Positions 17,977 to 26,602 of a stretch of DNA of 57,407 nt are shown piece by piece. The notes under the pieces are model-generated. The model ran no database searches and was not told the origin of the DNA. It saw only the letters and a list, made by a program, of their open reading frames with translations. Every line of letters starts with the position of its first letter. Within the stretch, counting starts at the first letter, position 1. This DNA is from Tolypothrix campylonemoides VB511288 (GTDB lineage: Bacteria > Cyanobacteriota > Cyanobacteriia > Cyanobacteriales > Nostocaceae): positions 173,857 to 231,263 of the forward strand of contig JXCB02000033.1 in the NCBI GenBank assembly GCA_000828075.3, written 5' to 3'. Position numbers and translations under genes: made by a program.

Positions 17977-18000
17977 AAGGGCGCAAGGCTTTGCGCCCTT
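17977..18000. repeat. Perfect hairpin between ndhF and the carbonic anhydrase gene
   Basis: AAGGGCGCAA, loop GGCT, TTGCGCCCTT is a 10-bp perfect stem. On the operon's transcribed strand it is followed by A residues, not U residues, so it is not a standard terminator. It could mark an mRNA processing or partial attenuation point within the operon. Confidence 0.55.
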
Positions 18001-18022
18001 ACTCGACAAAGGAATCCCAAAA

Positions 18023-19885
18023 CTAAAACACCAAATCTAAAAACTGAACTCCCCAATATTGCCAACTCACAAGCATTCCTAAAACTCCTACTCCCAACAG
18101 CACAGTTAATGCATAAAACTGGGTTTGTCCTGAAGTGCTGTATTTCAAACCTTCTCCACTCAATATGGAAATTAAGCCAACTAAGTTAACAATTCCATCG
18201 AATATGAGGCGGTCAATCATATCGGCAAGTTTTGAAATCAGGTCAACACCCAAAACTATGCTCATCCGATACAGTTTTGGTGTGTAAAAGTCGTATGCTA
18301 GCAAGTCTTGCAAGGGTTTCAGTGGGAAGCGAATAGGTTTGGGAATAACATTACCCAGATAGATGATACTACTGATGCTGCACCCAAAAACACTTGACCA
18401 AATCAGTAGTAGTGCGACATCTTTGTTGAGAGTTGCCCAGCTTGGTAGCAGTGATAAGCTTTGCAACACCAAGGGTAAATGGAGAGTAAAGCCCAGCAAG
18501 ATAATCATGGGTAGAGCCATTTGCCAACTTACTTCAGGTGAGCGATCGCTCATTTGCTTGGGTTTACCGCCAAAAATTAAACTGAATTCCCTAGTTAAAC
18601 TGAAAGCCGTCAAGGCGTTCACCGCTATTACCACTCCCACAAGCCAAGGTTGCGTTGTCCATACCCCGGAAGCTAATTTCAGCAATGCCCAAAAGCCACC
18701 CAAAGGTGGAAACCCAATTAACGCCAGAGTCCCTACTATATAAGCTAAGCCTGATACTGGACGGCGTGACCAAAGTCCCCCTAGAAGCGTAACATCTTGA
18801 GTAATGCTGTTCCAGATAATGGCACCAGTACTCATGACTAAGAGTGCTGCGGCTAAAGCATGAGTCAGTACTAACAACAGTGCTGCTTCGTCTTGTTGCG
18901 TTCCTACGGCGATAAACACCAAACCCATGTAAGCACTGACAGAGTAAGATAAGCAACGTTTGATGTCAATTTGGGCGATCGCAATCAAAGAACCACCCAC
19001 TGCTGTCACTGCACCAATAGCCACCATTGCAGAACTGACGAAGGGCGACAAGTTAAAAACAGGTTGCAGTTTAATCAGCACCCAAGCACCAGTCGCAACG
19101 ACCACGGAATTCCGTAAAATCGTACTCGGAACAGGTCCTTCCATTGCCTCATCCAACCACAGATGCAAGGGAAACTGCGCACACTTACCCATCGGACCTG
19201 CAATTAATGCCAGACACACTAACGTTATTAAGGTTGGGTTTACATTGGCACTAGCCGCCCACTCCCCGAGTTCCGTATAGTTCCAAGTCCCTGCTAGGGG
19301 GAAAATTGCCAATACCCCCATCAGCAGAAATAAATCTCCCACCCGTTTGGTTAAGAAAGCATCTCTAGCACCCGTCACAACCAAAGGCTGGCTAAACCAA
19401 AGTCCTACCAATAAGTAAGTACCTAAAGTTAGGACTTCCAAAATCATATAACTGAAAAACAAAGAGTTGCATAATGCAAGGGCGCATAACCCAGCTTCAA
19501 ACAAACCCAACAGTGAATAGAAGCGTGCCCAGCCCCAGTCCATCTCCATATAACCGACAGCAAAAATTTGTGCCAGCAAATTCAAGCCAGCTATCACAAC
19601 CATCGCGCCGACACTTAATGAGGAGATTTCTATATCAATAGAAAGATTTAAACCAGCCGTACTCAGCCAAGGGATAGATATTTCATACGGTGGTTGATTC
19701 CAGGTTGCTGGTAATACAACAGCAGCATGAACAAACGCAAAAAACGTCATGACCAAGTTGATGTAACCTGCTGGTCTTGGTCCTGTGCGTCGGATGATTC
19801 CTGGAGACCAAGGCAGGGCTAAAAGCCCACCAATCAAGGCATAGCAAGGCACTAACCAAACGCTTTCAAGTAGAAAATGAGCCAT
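18023..19885 (-). CDS. ndhF: NADH dehydrogenase-like subunit NdhF (CO2-uptake type)
   Basis: The 620-residue membrane protein shows the NuoL/NdhF pattern: MILEVLTLGTYLLVGLWFSQ, CAQFPLHLWLDEAMEGPVPS (typical of NdhF3/F4) and AIAQIDIKRCLSYSVSAYMG. About 15 transmembrane helices are followed by a C-terminal amphipathic region with an extra membrane helix. It is the proton-pumping distal subunit that recruits NdhD and Cup in NDH-1MS complexes. It is the first gene of the four-gene run; the operon promoter should lie in 19886-20170. A LysR-type regulator of CO2 genes (NdhR/CcmR) is the usual controller, but I did not identify its site here. Confidence 0.92.
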   Translation of the reverse strand: MAHFLLESVWLVPCYALIGGLLALPWSPGIIRRTGPRPAGYINLVMTFFAFVHAAVVLPATWNQPPYEISIPWLSTAGLNLSIDIEISSLSVGAMVVIAGLNLLAQIFAVGYMEMDWGWARFYSLLGLFEAGLCALALCNSLFFSYMILEVLTLGTYLLVGLWFSQPLVVTGARDAFLTKRVGDLFLLMGVLAIFPLAGTWNYTELGEWAASANVNPTLITLVCLALIAGPMGKCAQFPLHLWLDEAMEGPVPSTILRNSVVVATGAWVLIKLQPVFNLSPFVSSAMVAIGAVTAVGGSLIAIAQIDIKRCLSYSVSAYMGLVFIAVGTQQDEAALLLVLTHALAAALLVMSTGAIIWNSITQDVTLLGGLWSRRPVSGLAYIVGTLALIGFPPLGGFWALLKLASGVWTTQPWLVGVVIAVNALTAFSLTREFSLIFGGKPKQMSDRSPEVSWQMALPMIILLGFTLHLPLVLQSLSLLPSWATLNKDVALLLIWSSVFGCSISSIIYLGNVIPKPIRFPLKPLQDLLAYDFYTPKLYRMSIVLGVDLISKLADMIDRLIFDGIVNLVGLISILSGEGLKYSTSGQTQFYALTVLLGVGVLGMLVSWQYWGVQFLDLVF

Positions 19886-20628
19886 TCATTCTCCTCTAAA
19901 TTTGCAGCACAACATAAAGCGGTTGTCAAGTTACAACCGTTATTTCCGGTCAATACAGATATCGGAATCAGGAAATTTAATTTTTATTTAATGTTGTTTA
20001 GATATAGATTACCTGTTACTGTGCAAAAAGGGAATAAGCTAACTAAATAATTAATAGATGTTTACTGTAATAAATTCTTATACTCTTATAAAATTCGATG
20101 GTTACTATTGTTTGGCATCTATAGTTGTTTGAATCAATTGTTACTATTATTTTCTATCTATATCAGTTTCATCAAAATATAGACGCAACGAGTTGCGTCT
20201 GTAGCTCATGGAGTAAGATTGCAAAAGTCAATTTTATGAAAAAAACCACAGATGGACACTTGCGTGCGTTGCGGTGAACCAGCGCTATGCAGGAGGGTTT
20301 CCCGCTCTCACGGCGACTGGTGTGCCTCCTAAGGGAGGAGCTGAGTGCAATCATGCACACGCTACGCGAACGCTAACGCGTAGCGTGCCGTATCTCCTCC
20401 GGAGACGCTGCGCGTTCGCCGTAAGGCGTGCGCTTTGCGCATACGGCGATAGCTGTGGCCGTACCCACTGGCATACCCGGAGGGGGGTTCCCCCCGCAAC
20501 GCACTGGCGTACAGATGGACACAGATAAATTATCTGCCTTTTTCTGCGTGCATCTGCGGTTCTAAATATCCATTAATCATACTTTTGCAAGAAGCCTATT
20601 TGTATCAGCGGTGCATTGTTTGGCTCAC
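19886..20628. other. Spacer with ndhF promoter region and a palindromic insertion
   Basis: Bases 19886-20170 are A/T-rich and are the expected upstream regulatory region of the minus-strand ndhF operon. Bases 20260-20510 are a GC-rich, highly palindromic element. I see no protein-coding gene here; apparent frames in the palindromic part are artefacts of its repeats. Confidence 0.5.
20260..20510. repeat. Palindromic element flanked by a 12-bp direct repeat
   Basis: ACAGATGGACAC stands on both sides (20248-20259 and 20511-20522). Inside, TGCGTTGCGG near the left end is the inverse of CCGCAACGCA near the right end. The centre contains nested palindromes (CTACGCGAACGCTAACGCGTAG; TCTCCTCCGGAGA) and one copy (20279-20320) of a stem-loop repeat also found at 32088 and 44297. 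No protein is encoded. It looks like a non-autonomous palindromic insertion. Confidence 0.6.
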
Positions 20629-21151
20629 CTAGTGACTAGCTAACTTGTCCAAAGCTTCTGATTTGTTGTGAACCCCCAGTTTATTTAGCAAAGTGGCACT
20701 AGCTTCATTGAGTCCCACCAAATCTACCTCTGCACCATGGCGGCGAAACTTAATCACGACTTTATGGATCGCTGCAACCGCTGCTTGATCCCAAATGTGG
20801 GCATGGGTTAAATCAATCTTGACGCGTTCCAAATCTTCTTGAAAATCAAACGCCGCCAGAAAGTCGTCTATTGATAAAAAGAACAATTGCCCGGCTATGC
20901 TATAGATGCGGTAAGTCTTATCCGCACCCAGAACTGAGTCAACAAAGACAACTTTGGCAATTTTGCGTGAAAAGAAGACTGTGCTGAGAACTATACCAAC
21001 CACAACTCCCAGTGCTAAGTTGTGGCTAAATACTGTGACGAAAACCGTTGTCACCATCACAGCAGTTTCACTTCTCGGCACTAAGTGTAAAGACTTCAGT
21101 GAAGCGGAAGATACCAGTTAAAACCGTCGCTGCAAATAGATATTCCAGTCC
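20629..21151 (-). pseudogene. SulP-type anion transporter, C-terminal remnant (STAS domain)
   Basis: The intact frame 20629-21081 reads RSETAVMVTTVFVTVFSHNL, the last membrane helices of a SulP/SLC26 transporter. A STAS domain follows (LFFLSIDDFLAAFDFQEDLE; VKIDLTHAHIWDQAAVAAIH). Immediately upstream, in another frame (about 21080-21151), are GLEYLFAATVLTGI residues that belong near residue 100 of SulP proteins. The central roughly 250-300 residues have therefore been deleted between these two pieces. Together with the N-terminal remnant at 23322-23577, this is a dead bicarbonate/sulfate-type permease gene. Confidence 0.85.
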
Positions 21152-21183
21152 TTGAACCCTCCCCGACCTGAAGGTGCGGGGAA

Positions 21184-22710
21184 TCACGCCACATCCACGT
21201 CTGACTTTTTGCCCAATTCGGCTATCTGGTCAGAGATTAGTAGCTCATTGGAGACCCGCTCCGACGGAGAATCAGACTGCGTACTTTCGGACTTGCCTAC
21301 TTGTTCGCGGGTTAAATAACGTTGATATGCCTCCAACAAGACTGGTTCCAGCCTCAGATACTCGGTTTGAGCCTCTTGCAATACCAACTTATTCTGATTT
21401 ACGTATCTACTCAAAAACGAGCTAAACAAATCCCGATGATGTTCCGGGATACACGTTACATCTTGGTGGACTCGTTGAGACAAGGATTTTTTGATGCGCT
21501 TCCCATCTAAATGAATTTGACTTAGCGCAGTTGTTTGAGTAGAAAACTTGATTACTGACCCGCCAGCATTCTCGGCTTTACGAATCAGTTCAGATTGTAC
21601 GAATCCAGGTGACTTGGCTCCTATGGCTTTCCCATAGCGTTTCTGCCAACCTTTTACTGAGACATTTTCAGTTTTTATATGCTTACCATGTCTCAAAATC
21701 TCGTTTACAACGCAACGATTTTGGGTCTTGGCATAAGCAGCTTTACGTCGTTCTAGCTCACGTTTTTTGTTTGCCGCTTTGAGGTAGTTGCTCGACTTCT
21801 TCCATTGAGACTTTCCCTTTTTGACTTTTCCTTTCTTAACAACAGTCTTGCGTCCTTTCTTTGCTTTGAAGTTTGGTTCAAAGTTGTTTGGGTTGTTGGC
21901 ACGCATTCGACGTTGCATTTTTCTTTGTAGTGCCGCTATCTCTTTTTGAAAAGTAGGAACATTTTCAGCAAAAGGTAGCAAATCAGCGCAGTTGTCACCA
22001 ACAAAGGCAATGTTACTGATGTTAAGGTCTAGTCCAATCAAACCATCACAGACATAGTTCTGTGGTTTCTGGTAAGGTAGACCTTCGTTAACTAGCTGAA
22101 CGTACCAACGACGTTTACCGTTCAAAAGACGCCACAACAAGCGAACATATTTAACAGGAGACTCAAGCCCATGCCGTATGACTGGATTGGTTGAGTCGAT
22201 AATTGGTTTTAATATGAGCTTACCCCATACCAAACAATCATCTTTCCATCTCAGACCTTGCTTGTTAGTCTTGCCCTCAACCGACCTAAATCGACTAGGT
22301 ACTTTATACCGCACACTCGACGCCACACCCAACATGACTCGTTCACTTGCCTTAAATGCCCGTGTAGCTAGTTTCTGTTGAGTTAAGAAGTCTATTTTTT
22401 CAGCTATCCACTTGGAATTCTTGCTTGTTATTGTTGCAAAAGAATGCAGGTCATATTCTGAATATCTGTACTGCTCTCTTGCTTTCTTAAAAGCTTCACT
22501 TCGCTCTTTCTTCTTAGTTCTAGGAATTTTCCTAGCACTCTTATATAGCTCAGAGTTACGAACTAATTCTAACCGCTTCATTGCTTCATTTAAGCAGGCA
22601 TTATATAGCTGTCTCCCTGCTTGGAATCGAGAGAGTAACTCTGCTTCCTGCTTGCTATCTACGATTAACGGCATTTCTGTTATGAACGAGGATGTTGTAC
22701 TCCGAGCCAA
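21184..22710 (-). CDS. tnpB: TnpB, RNA-guided nuclease of IS200/IS605
   Basis: The 508-residue OrfB/TnpB has the RuvC-like acidic triad in place: Asp in LIGLDLNISNIAF, Glu in KTENVSVKGW and Asp in HHRDLFSSFLSRYV. A basic middle region (KAKKGRKTVVKKGKVKKGKS) could bind RNA. The zinc-ribbon usually found between the second and third catalytic residues is degenerate: SQIHLDGKRIKKSLSQRVHQ and VTCIP keep only one Cys. TnpB proteins are guided by an RNA from the 3' end of their own gene plus flanking DNA and help keep the transposon at its site. Divergent from tnpA with an 89-base gap. Confidence 0.92.
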   Translation of the reverse strand: MARSTTSSFITEMPLIVDSKQEAELLSRFQAGRQLYNACLNEAMKRLELVRNSELYKSARKIPRTKKKERSEAFKKAREQYRYSEYDLHSFATITSKNSKWIAEKIDFLTQQKLATRAFKASERVMLGVASSVRYKVPSRFRSVEGKTNKQGLRWKDDCLVWGKLILKPIIDSTNPVIRHGLESPVKYVRLLWRLLNGKRRWYVQLVNEGLPYQKPQNYVCDGLIGLDLNISNIAFVGDNCADLLPFAENVPTFQKEIAALQRKMQRRMRANNPNNFEPNFKAKKGRKTVVKKGKVKKGKSQWKKSSNYLKAANKKRELERRKAAYAKTQNRCVVNEILRHGKHIKTENVSVKGWQKRYGKAIGAKSPGFVQSELIRKAENAGGSVIKFSTQTTALSQIHLDGKRIKKSLSQRVHQDVTCIPEHHRDLFSSFLSRYVNQNKLVLQEAQTEYLRLEPVLLEAYQRYLTREQVGKSESTQSDSPSERVSNELLISDQIAELGKKSDVDVA

Positions 22711-22799
22711 TTAAATCACCTCCTTAATCTGTTGTTATTTCCTTGCCATCTACAGTAACTCGGATTATCATAAATGTCAATAGGTTGAAGCTATATACA

Positions 22800-23204
22800 A
22801 TGAAAAGTTCTTCAAGAGAGTATCGACATAACAATCATTCTGTAGGTTCAGCTACAGTTCATCTTGTATGGATACCAAAACGACGAAAAAAAGTACTGGT
22901 GGGTGAAGTTAAAATTCGTCTTAGCCAAATCATGACTGAGGTTGCTAACGAAAAAGGATGGATTATCAAAGCGCTAGAAATAGCGCCAGACCATGTTCAT
23001 GTTTTGGTGGAATATGACCCTAATACCCCAATTAATTCAGTCGTTAAAGCTTTTAAAGGACGTAGTTCGCGCTATCTACGTCAAGAATTTCCTCATTTAC
23101 TCAAAATCCCTACACTGTGGACACATTCTTATTTTTATGACACCACGGGTAAGGTAAGTACTGCAAGAATTCAGGAATATATTAATGACCCCCATCACAC
23201 GTGA
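22800..23204 (+). CDS. tnpA: TnpA, Y1 HUH transposase of IS200/IS605
   Basis: The start at 22800 (MKSSSREYRHNNHSVGSATV) is preferred over a 19-codon-longer frame that runs into the spacer. The about 134-residue protein has the metal-binding HUH motif (APDHVHVLVEY) and the catalytic tyrosine region (ARIQEYINDP). It also has the conserved KAFKGRSSRYLRQEFP and PTLWTHSYFYDTTGKV segments. It would excise and insert the element as single-stranded DNA. The reading frame is complete, so it could be active. Confidence 0.93.
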   Translation: MKSSSREYRHNNHSVGSATVHLVWIPKRRKKVLVGEVKIRLSQIMTEVANEKGWIIKALEIAPDHVHVLVEYDPNTPINSVVKAFKGRSSRYLRQEFPHLLKIPTLWTHSYFYDTTGKVSTARIQEYINDPHHT

Positions 23205-23223
23205 CGGTAAATAAATTTACCGT
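23204..23223. terminator. Palindrome at the end of tnpA
   Basis: ACGGTAAAT-AA-ATTTACCGT is a perfect 9-bp inverted repeat that begins on the last base of the tnpA stop codon. The T run after it is weak, so termination is possible but not certain. Confidence 0.5.
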
Positions 23224-23321
23224 GTTGCATTTCCGCCCCGATATAAATAACATGAATCTATCAATTCATTTAATTTCTTGATAGATTCACTTCGGAGCTA
23301 CCATGCTCCCGCGTTATTTTT

Positions 23322-23577
23322 GTGTTGTTTAACTAATCTGATCATCAACAGCGCCATTGCACCCGTAGCAGCTGAGATTAAAGCCGGTCGTCCACCTACA
23401 AAGGCTGTGATCACAGCGATAGAGAAAGAAGCGTACAGCCCAACTTTCGGATCGACACCTGCGATGATGGAAAAGGCGATCGCTTCCGGAATCAGTGAAG
23501 ATCGCAACTAACGTACCTGACAATATGTCTGCTTTGATATTGGAAAACCACTCTCGCTGCAAAACTTTTGTATTCAA
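23322..23577 (-). pseudogene. SulP-type anion transporter, N-terminal remnant
   Basis: Reading on the minus strand from a TTG at 23577 gives NTKVLQREWFSNIKADILSG, then, after a frame change near 23510, [20 protein letters not shown] and [20 protein letters not shown] up to RLVKQH at the IS border. This is the canonical SulP N terminus (first helices, PEAIAF substrate-site motif). The frameshift, the IS insertion and the missing middle all show that the gene is dead. PEAIAF is the most conserved SulP motif, so the family call is firm. Confidence 0.87.
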
Positions 23578-23648
23578 ATCATCCTCCGCTTCAGTTCGAT
23601 TTAGAACACACGAAACTACACGACAGAAAATCTATTTACGCTACCTTT

Positions 23649-24590
23649 TTAAAGTTTGGCTGTAGTTAGTGAAGTAACTTTCATAAATTTTCTCCAAAGC
23701 CGTCTCCAGTAAGTATCCCGCCATCCTGACCAAGCTGTTATGTCAAGATATTGAAAGAACAAATTTTTTTTAGGGTGTTTACATTCCTCTTTCAATCCTG
23801 CATACCAGGGTTTAGGAGAATTCGTATAGTGAATAATGCAAGGCTTCTCAAGCAGCTCATTATAAACTTCTGGTGCCAAGGGACTATCTTGCCATGATTG
23901 ATACTCATATATTTTTGGCATTATATTCCATTTAGGGTGAAGTTCTCCCCATTTGCCTGCAAGCACTGCGTTGAGACCATCCTGATCGTTACGCACATAT
24001 TCTCTATTTTGTTTTACATATTCGATGACTTTTTTACCTATACTCTCATCTCGCCATTTTTTCAAATTAATGACTAAAAGCCCCGAATTAAAGTATTTAT
24101 CATCTGGAGAAATACCTATCTCCTTATAGTTTCTTAAACCATCGGACATTCCTATATTTAACTCAACGTCATCCTGAACTGCTAATACATAATTATCTTC
24201 AATGTCAGTATCCCATAACTCTGCTAAATCTCCTGTCACTACCATATCGGTATCCAGATAAATTGCCTTATCAAATTCTTTGGGTACAAATTCAGTAATG
24301 AGAAGCCGATAATAGCAAGTAACTGTTAGATGCCTAGTTAATACAAGATTTTCAAAGAATGTGTTATCTGGTTTGACCCAGGAAACACTAATTTGTGCTG
24401 GATTCAGCGATTTTGTAATCTTACGTTTATTAAAGTCGCTAATTCCCCCATCTAGAACGAATAAGGCTATTTTGCGATTTTTTCTCAGGTTTGCAACTGC
24501 TGAAGAAACTGTAACAGCAAGTGGCATTGCATAGTTATTATCAGCAGCACAGACAAGAACAATTGGTTGAATATCAGAATTAACAGACAT
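23649..24590 (-). CDS. Glycosyltransferase family 8
   Basis: From ATG at 24590 (MSVNSDIQPIVLVCAADNNY), preceded by GGGTGG at a good distance, the 313-residue protein shows the GT8 fold. The N-terminal nucleotide-binding start is IVLVCAADNNYAMPLAVTVS and the metal-binding DxD is in KAIYLDTDMVVTGDLAELW. FNSGLLVINLKKWR, NDQDGLNAVLAGKW and the His of CIIHYTNSPKPW follow. Family members transfer glucose or galactose from UDP-sugars with retention, often onto lipopolysaccharide. It neighbours acyltransferase genes, which suggests cell-surface polysaccharide modification. A six-codon-longer start is possible. Confidence 0.9.
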   Translation of the reverse strand: MSVNSDIQPIVLVCAADNNYAMPLAVTVSSAVANLRKNRKIALFVLDGGISDFNKRKITKSLNPAQISVSWVKPDNTFFENLVLTRHLTVTCYYRLLITEFVPKEFDKAIYLDTDMVVTGDLAELWDTDIEDNYVLAVQDDVELNIGMSDGLRNYKEIGISPDDKYFNSGLLVINLKKWRDESIGKKVIEYVKQNREYVRNDQDGLNAVLAGKWGELHPKWNIMPKIYEYQSWQDSPLAPEVYNELLEKPCIIHYTNSPKPWYAGLKEECKHPKKNLFFQYLDITAWSGWRDTYWRRLWRKFMKVTSLTTAKL

Positions 24591-24851
24591 AAGTTCCACC
24601 CTGTTCATTTATAAATAAATAATGGGACTTTCAAGGTTTATTAATAACACATTATTTTGTTTTGAAAAAATTAAATTTTACTCTAGTAATGTCCGCCAAC
24701 TAAAACGGTATAAACGATTAGCTTATGAAATGACCTAAACTATCCTCGAAGCACCCAAAGCCCTAAAAACTTCTTCGGGAAAAATGACAACTGCTTAATA
24801 CCTTAACGGTATCAATATGAACGCAAGACAAATAATTTGTTATCAAACACA

Positions 24852-25274
24852 TCACTTCAAAACTTTTACAAAAGTTTTTTGAATCATCAAATCAGAAAAT
24901 TGAGAGCAATCAAACCGTTGTACGATTCCGGAAGTTATCCACGTTCCGACTATAATGGCTCCGAAAAGAGAAACCCGCAAAACTTTAATTCCAATCGGTG
25001 AATTATTTAACAAAGGTGTCAAGATGTCATCCATCTTTTGGGTGATAAAAACCAAGAGATAGTGAGTTAAAAAAATGTAATAAGACCAGACACCTAACTG
25101 ATTCATTTTGGAAAAAAAGGCAGACAACTTTTTCTGGAGAAGTGAGCCAAGGTTGACAAACCACAGAATAATACCCAAAGGGCGCTGTTCCTTGCCCAAT
25201 CGCGCTTCGGAAGTATTTTTCTGCACCTCGGAATTGACCACAATACAGCCTCCTAATGGTAGATACCTGTTCAT
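24852..25274 (-). pseudogene. Truncated acyltransferase-3 family gene (C-terminal piece)
   Basis: The about 140-residue frame contains NQLGVWSYYIFLTHYLLVFI. This resembles the C-terminal SYSLYLxH membrane segment of acyltransferase-3 proteins such as the intact gene next door, followed by another hydrophobic stretch (VSLFGAIIVGTWITSGIVQR). The N-terminal eight or more helices and the catalytic His are missing, and the frame upstream is not acyltransferase-like. It is best read as a remnant of a tandem paralogue. A small functional membrane protein cannot be fully excluded, as a GGGAAACTC stretch precedes the ATG. Confidence 0.6.
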
Positions 25275-25411
25275 GAGTTTCCCTTTTCCTTTGTTCACCT
25301 AAGGAATAGGGGTTATGCGATGAAGATGAAGGTGAATAGTCTGGCAACAAAATACCAGTTCAACCCTGCACCAATAAACTCTAAGTGTTTAATACTGTCA
25401 TAAAAAGTAGG

Positions 25412-26602
25412 TTATGCCTTGGTTTTCTGTAAGATTACAGCATCTTTGACTTTGCGCGTCTTCAAGAAACCCGACATGAATGGTCGCTCAAAAACTAAGT
25501 AAAACAGATAGGCAACTAGTACAGAAATTGTCACACCTGCCACGTAAGATATCACCGCAAACATCCCTGGAGACAATTGCAGGCTAAAAAGGAAGTAACG
25601 CATCAGGACTAACACTGGTCCGTGAATCAGATACAGACTATAGGAAAAGGTTCCGAGTGCGATCGCCCAAGGATGCTCAAAGAGTCGCATAATAAGTCGT
25701 GGCTTTTTGCCATTAATCACAGACTCAGTGCAGTCAATAAATAGACAAGCAGCCGCAAGACCAAAAAAACTCTCATTAATCCATAGATCTAATCCCAGTT
25801 TTCGCCATTGTGTTAAAAAACCAACACAAGTAAATGCAATGGCAAGCGCACGCCACGGTAACGATTTCCTCATTGCGATAAGATTGGGTTTTTCAGAGAA
25901 TCCAATATCTGCTGCTGCCATCCCTAAGGCAAATAAGCCAAGAAACCAAGGACTGGCTGTTTCAAACAATCCATTCAGGAGATACAAGGGTGCTATCCCA
26001 ATTAAAAATGCAGCGATGACAACTGAAGTGAGTCCGAAACGCCGCCAAATAGGTAGCAATAACAATGGAAGGAAAAAGTATAACTGCCACTCTGTTGCCA
26101 CAGTCCACATTGGTGGATTAATAGACATATATGTCTCTTGGCTGAGATTGTGAATCAGGAGCAGGTGAGACAAGACATCAATCAAGGAAAACTTTGGAGA
26201 AAATGGACCTGTACCGGCAACCTTATCCCACTGGAAACTAGTAAATTGCTCTAGTGCAAATATTGTTGCTGCTAGAAACAGGCAGAAAAAAAGAGCAGCA
26301 TAAAAAGGTGGCAAAATTCGTCGCGATCGCCGCTTAATGTAACCAAGTAAACCTCCTGAAACATAACCGCTACGGACTACTGGCAACATCAAAACATAAC
26401 CAGAAAGTACAATGAAAATGACAACACTAATGCGACCATATTTCAGTGTTTTCATAAAAAGTTCCAACAATGCAGGTACTTGCTCTCCCAACAATGGTTC
26501 AACGTGAACAAGTACTACATATAGAGCTGCAATTCCACGTAACCCATCTAAGTAGTGAAGATGGGGTTTTTTATCATAAGCTGTTGTTATTATTTTAGTC
26601 AT
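25412..26602 (-). CDS. Acyltransferase family 3 (OafA/YrhL-like) membrane protein
   Basis: The 396-residue protein starts with the family signature HLHYLDGLRGIAALYVVLVH, where the His and the Arg-Gly are conserved near the acyl-transfer site. It has about ten membrane helices with conserved SGYVL, RRSRRILPPFYAAL, PPMWTVATEWQLYFFLPLLL and a late FSYSLYLIHGPVLVLM block. Such enzymes move acetyl or other acyl groups across the membrane to sugars of exopolysaccharide, LPS or glycolipids. With the adjacent GT8 gene it suggests a surface-glycan decoration locus. Length is normal and nothing appears missing. Confidence 0.9.
   Translation of the reverse strand: MTKIITTAYDKKPHLHYLDGLRGIAALYVVLVHVEPLLGEQVPALLELFMKTLKYGRISVVIFIVLSGYVLMLPVVRSGYVSGGLLGYIKRRSRRILPPFYAALFFCLFLAATIFALEQFTSFQWDKVAGTGPFSPKFSLIDVLSHLLLIHNLSQETYMSINPPMWTVATEWQLYFFLPLLLLPIWRRFGLTSVVIAAFLIGIAPLYLLNGLFETASPWFLGLFALGMAAADIGFSEKPNLIAMRKSLPWRALAIAFTCVGFLTQWRKLGLDLWINESFFGLAAACLFIDCTESVINGKKPRLIMRLFEHPWAIALGTFSYSLYLIHGPVLVLMRYFLFSLQLSPGMFAVISYVAGVTISVLVAYLFYLVFERPFMSGFLKTRKVKDAVILQKTKA

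Larger units (their letters stand above)
21152..23321. mobile_element. IS200/IS605-type insertion sequence in sulP
   Basis: The roughly 2.17-kb element carries divergent tnpB (minus) and tnpA (plus). The ends are inferred from where SulP coding resumes: LVKQH on the right and GLEYLF on the left join without gap if 21152-23321 is removed. Subterminal hairpins fit the family. At the tnpB end, CCCCGACCT-GA-AGGTGCGGGG (21161-21181) has one bulged G. At the tnpA end, GGAGC-TACCAT-GCTCC lies at 23294-23309, with a 12-bp stem TGAATCTATCAA/TTGATAGATTCA at 23253-23289. No target duplication is expected, nor seen. The exact boundaries could shift by a few bases. Confidence 0.85.

Noticed and set aside
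20274-20528. Cys/Arg-rich 84-codon plus-strand frame
   Set aside because: Entirely within the GC-rich palindromic element; composition reflects the repeats.
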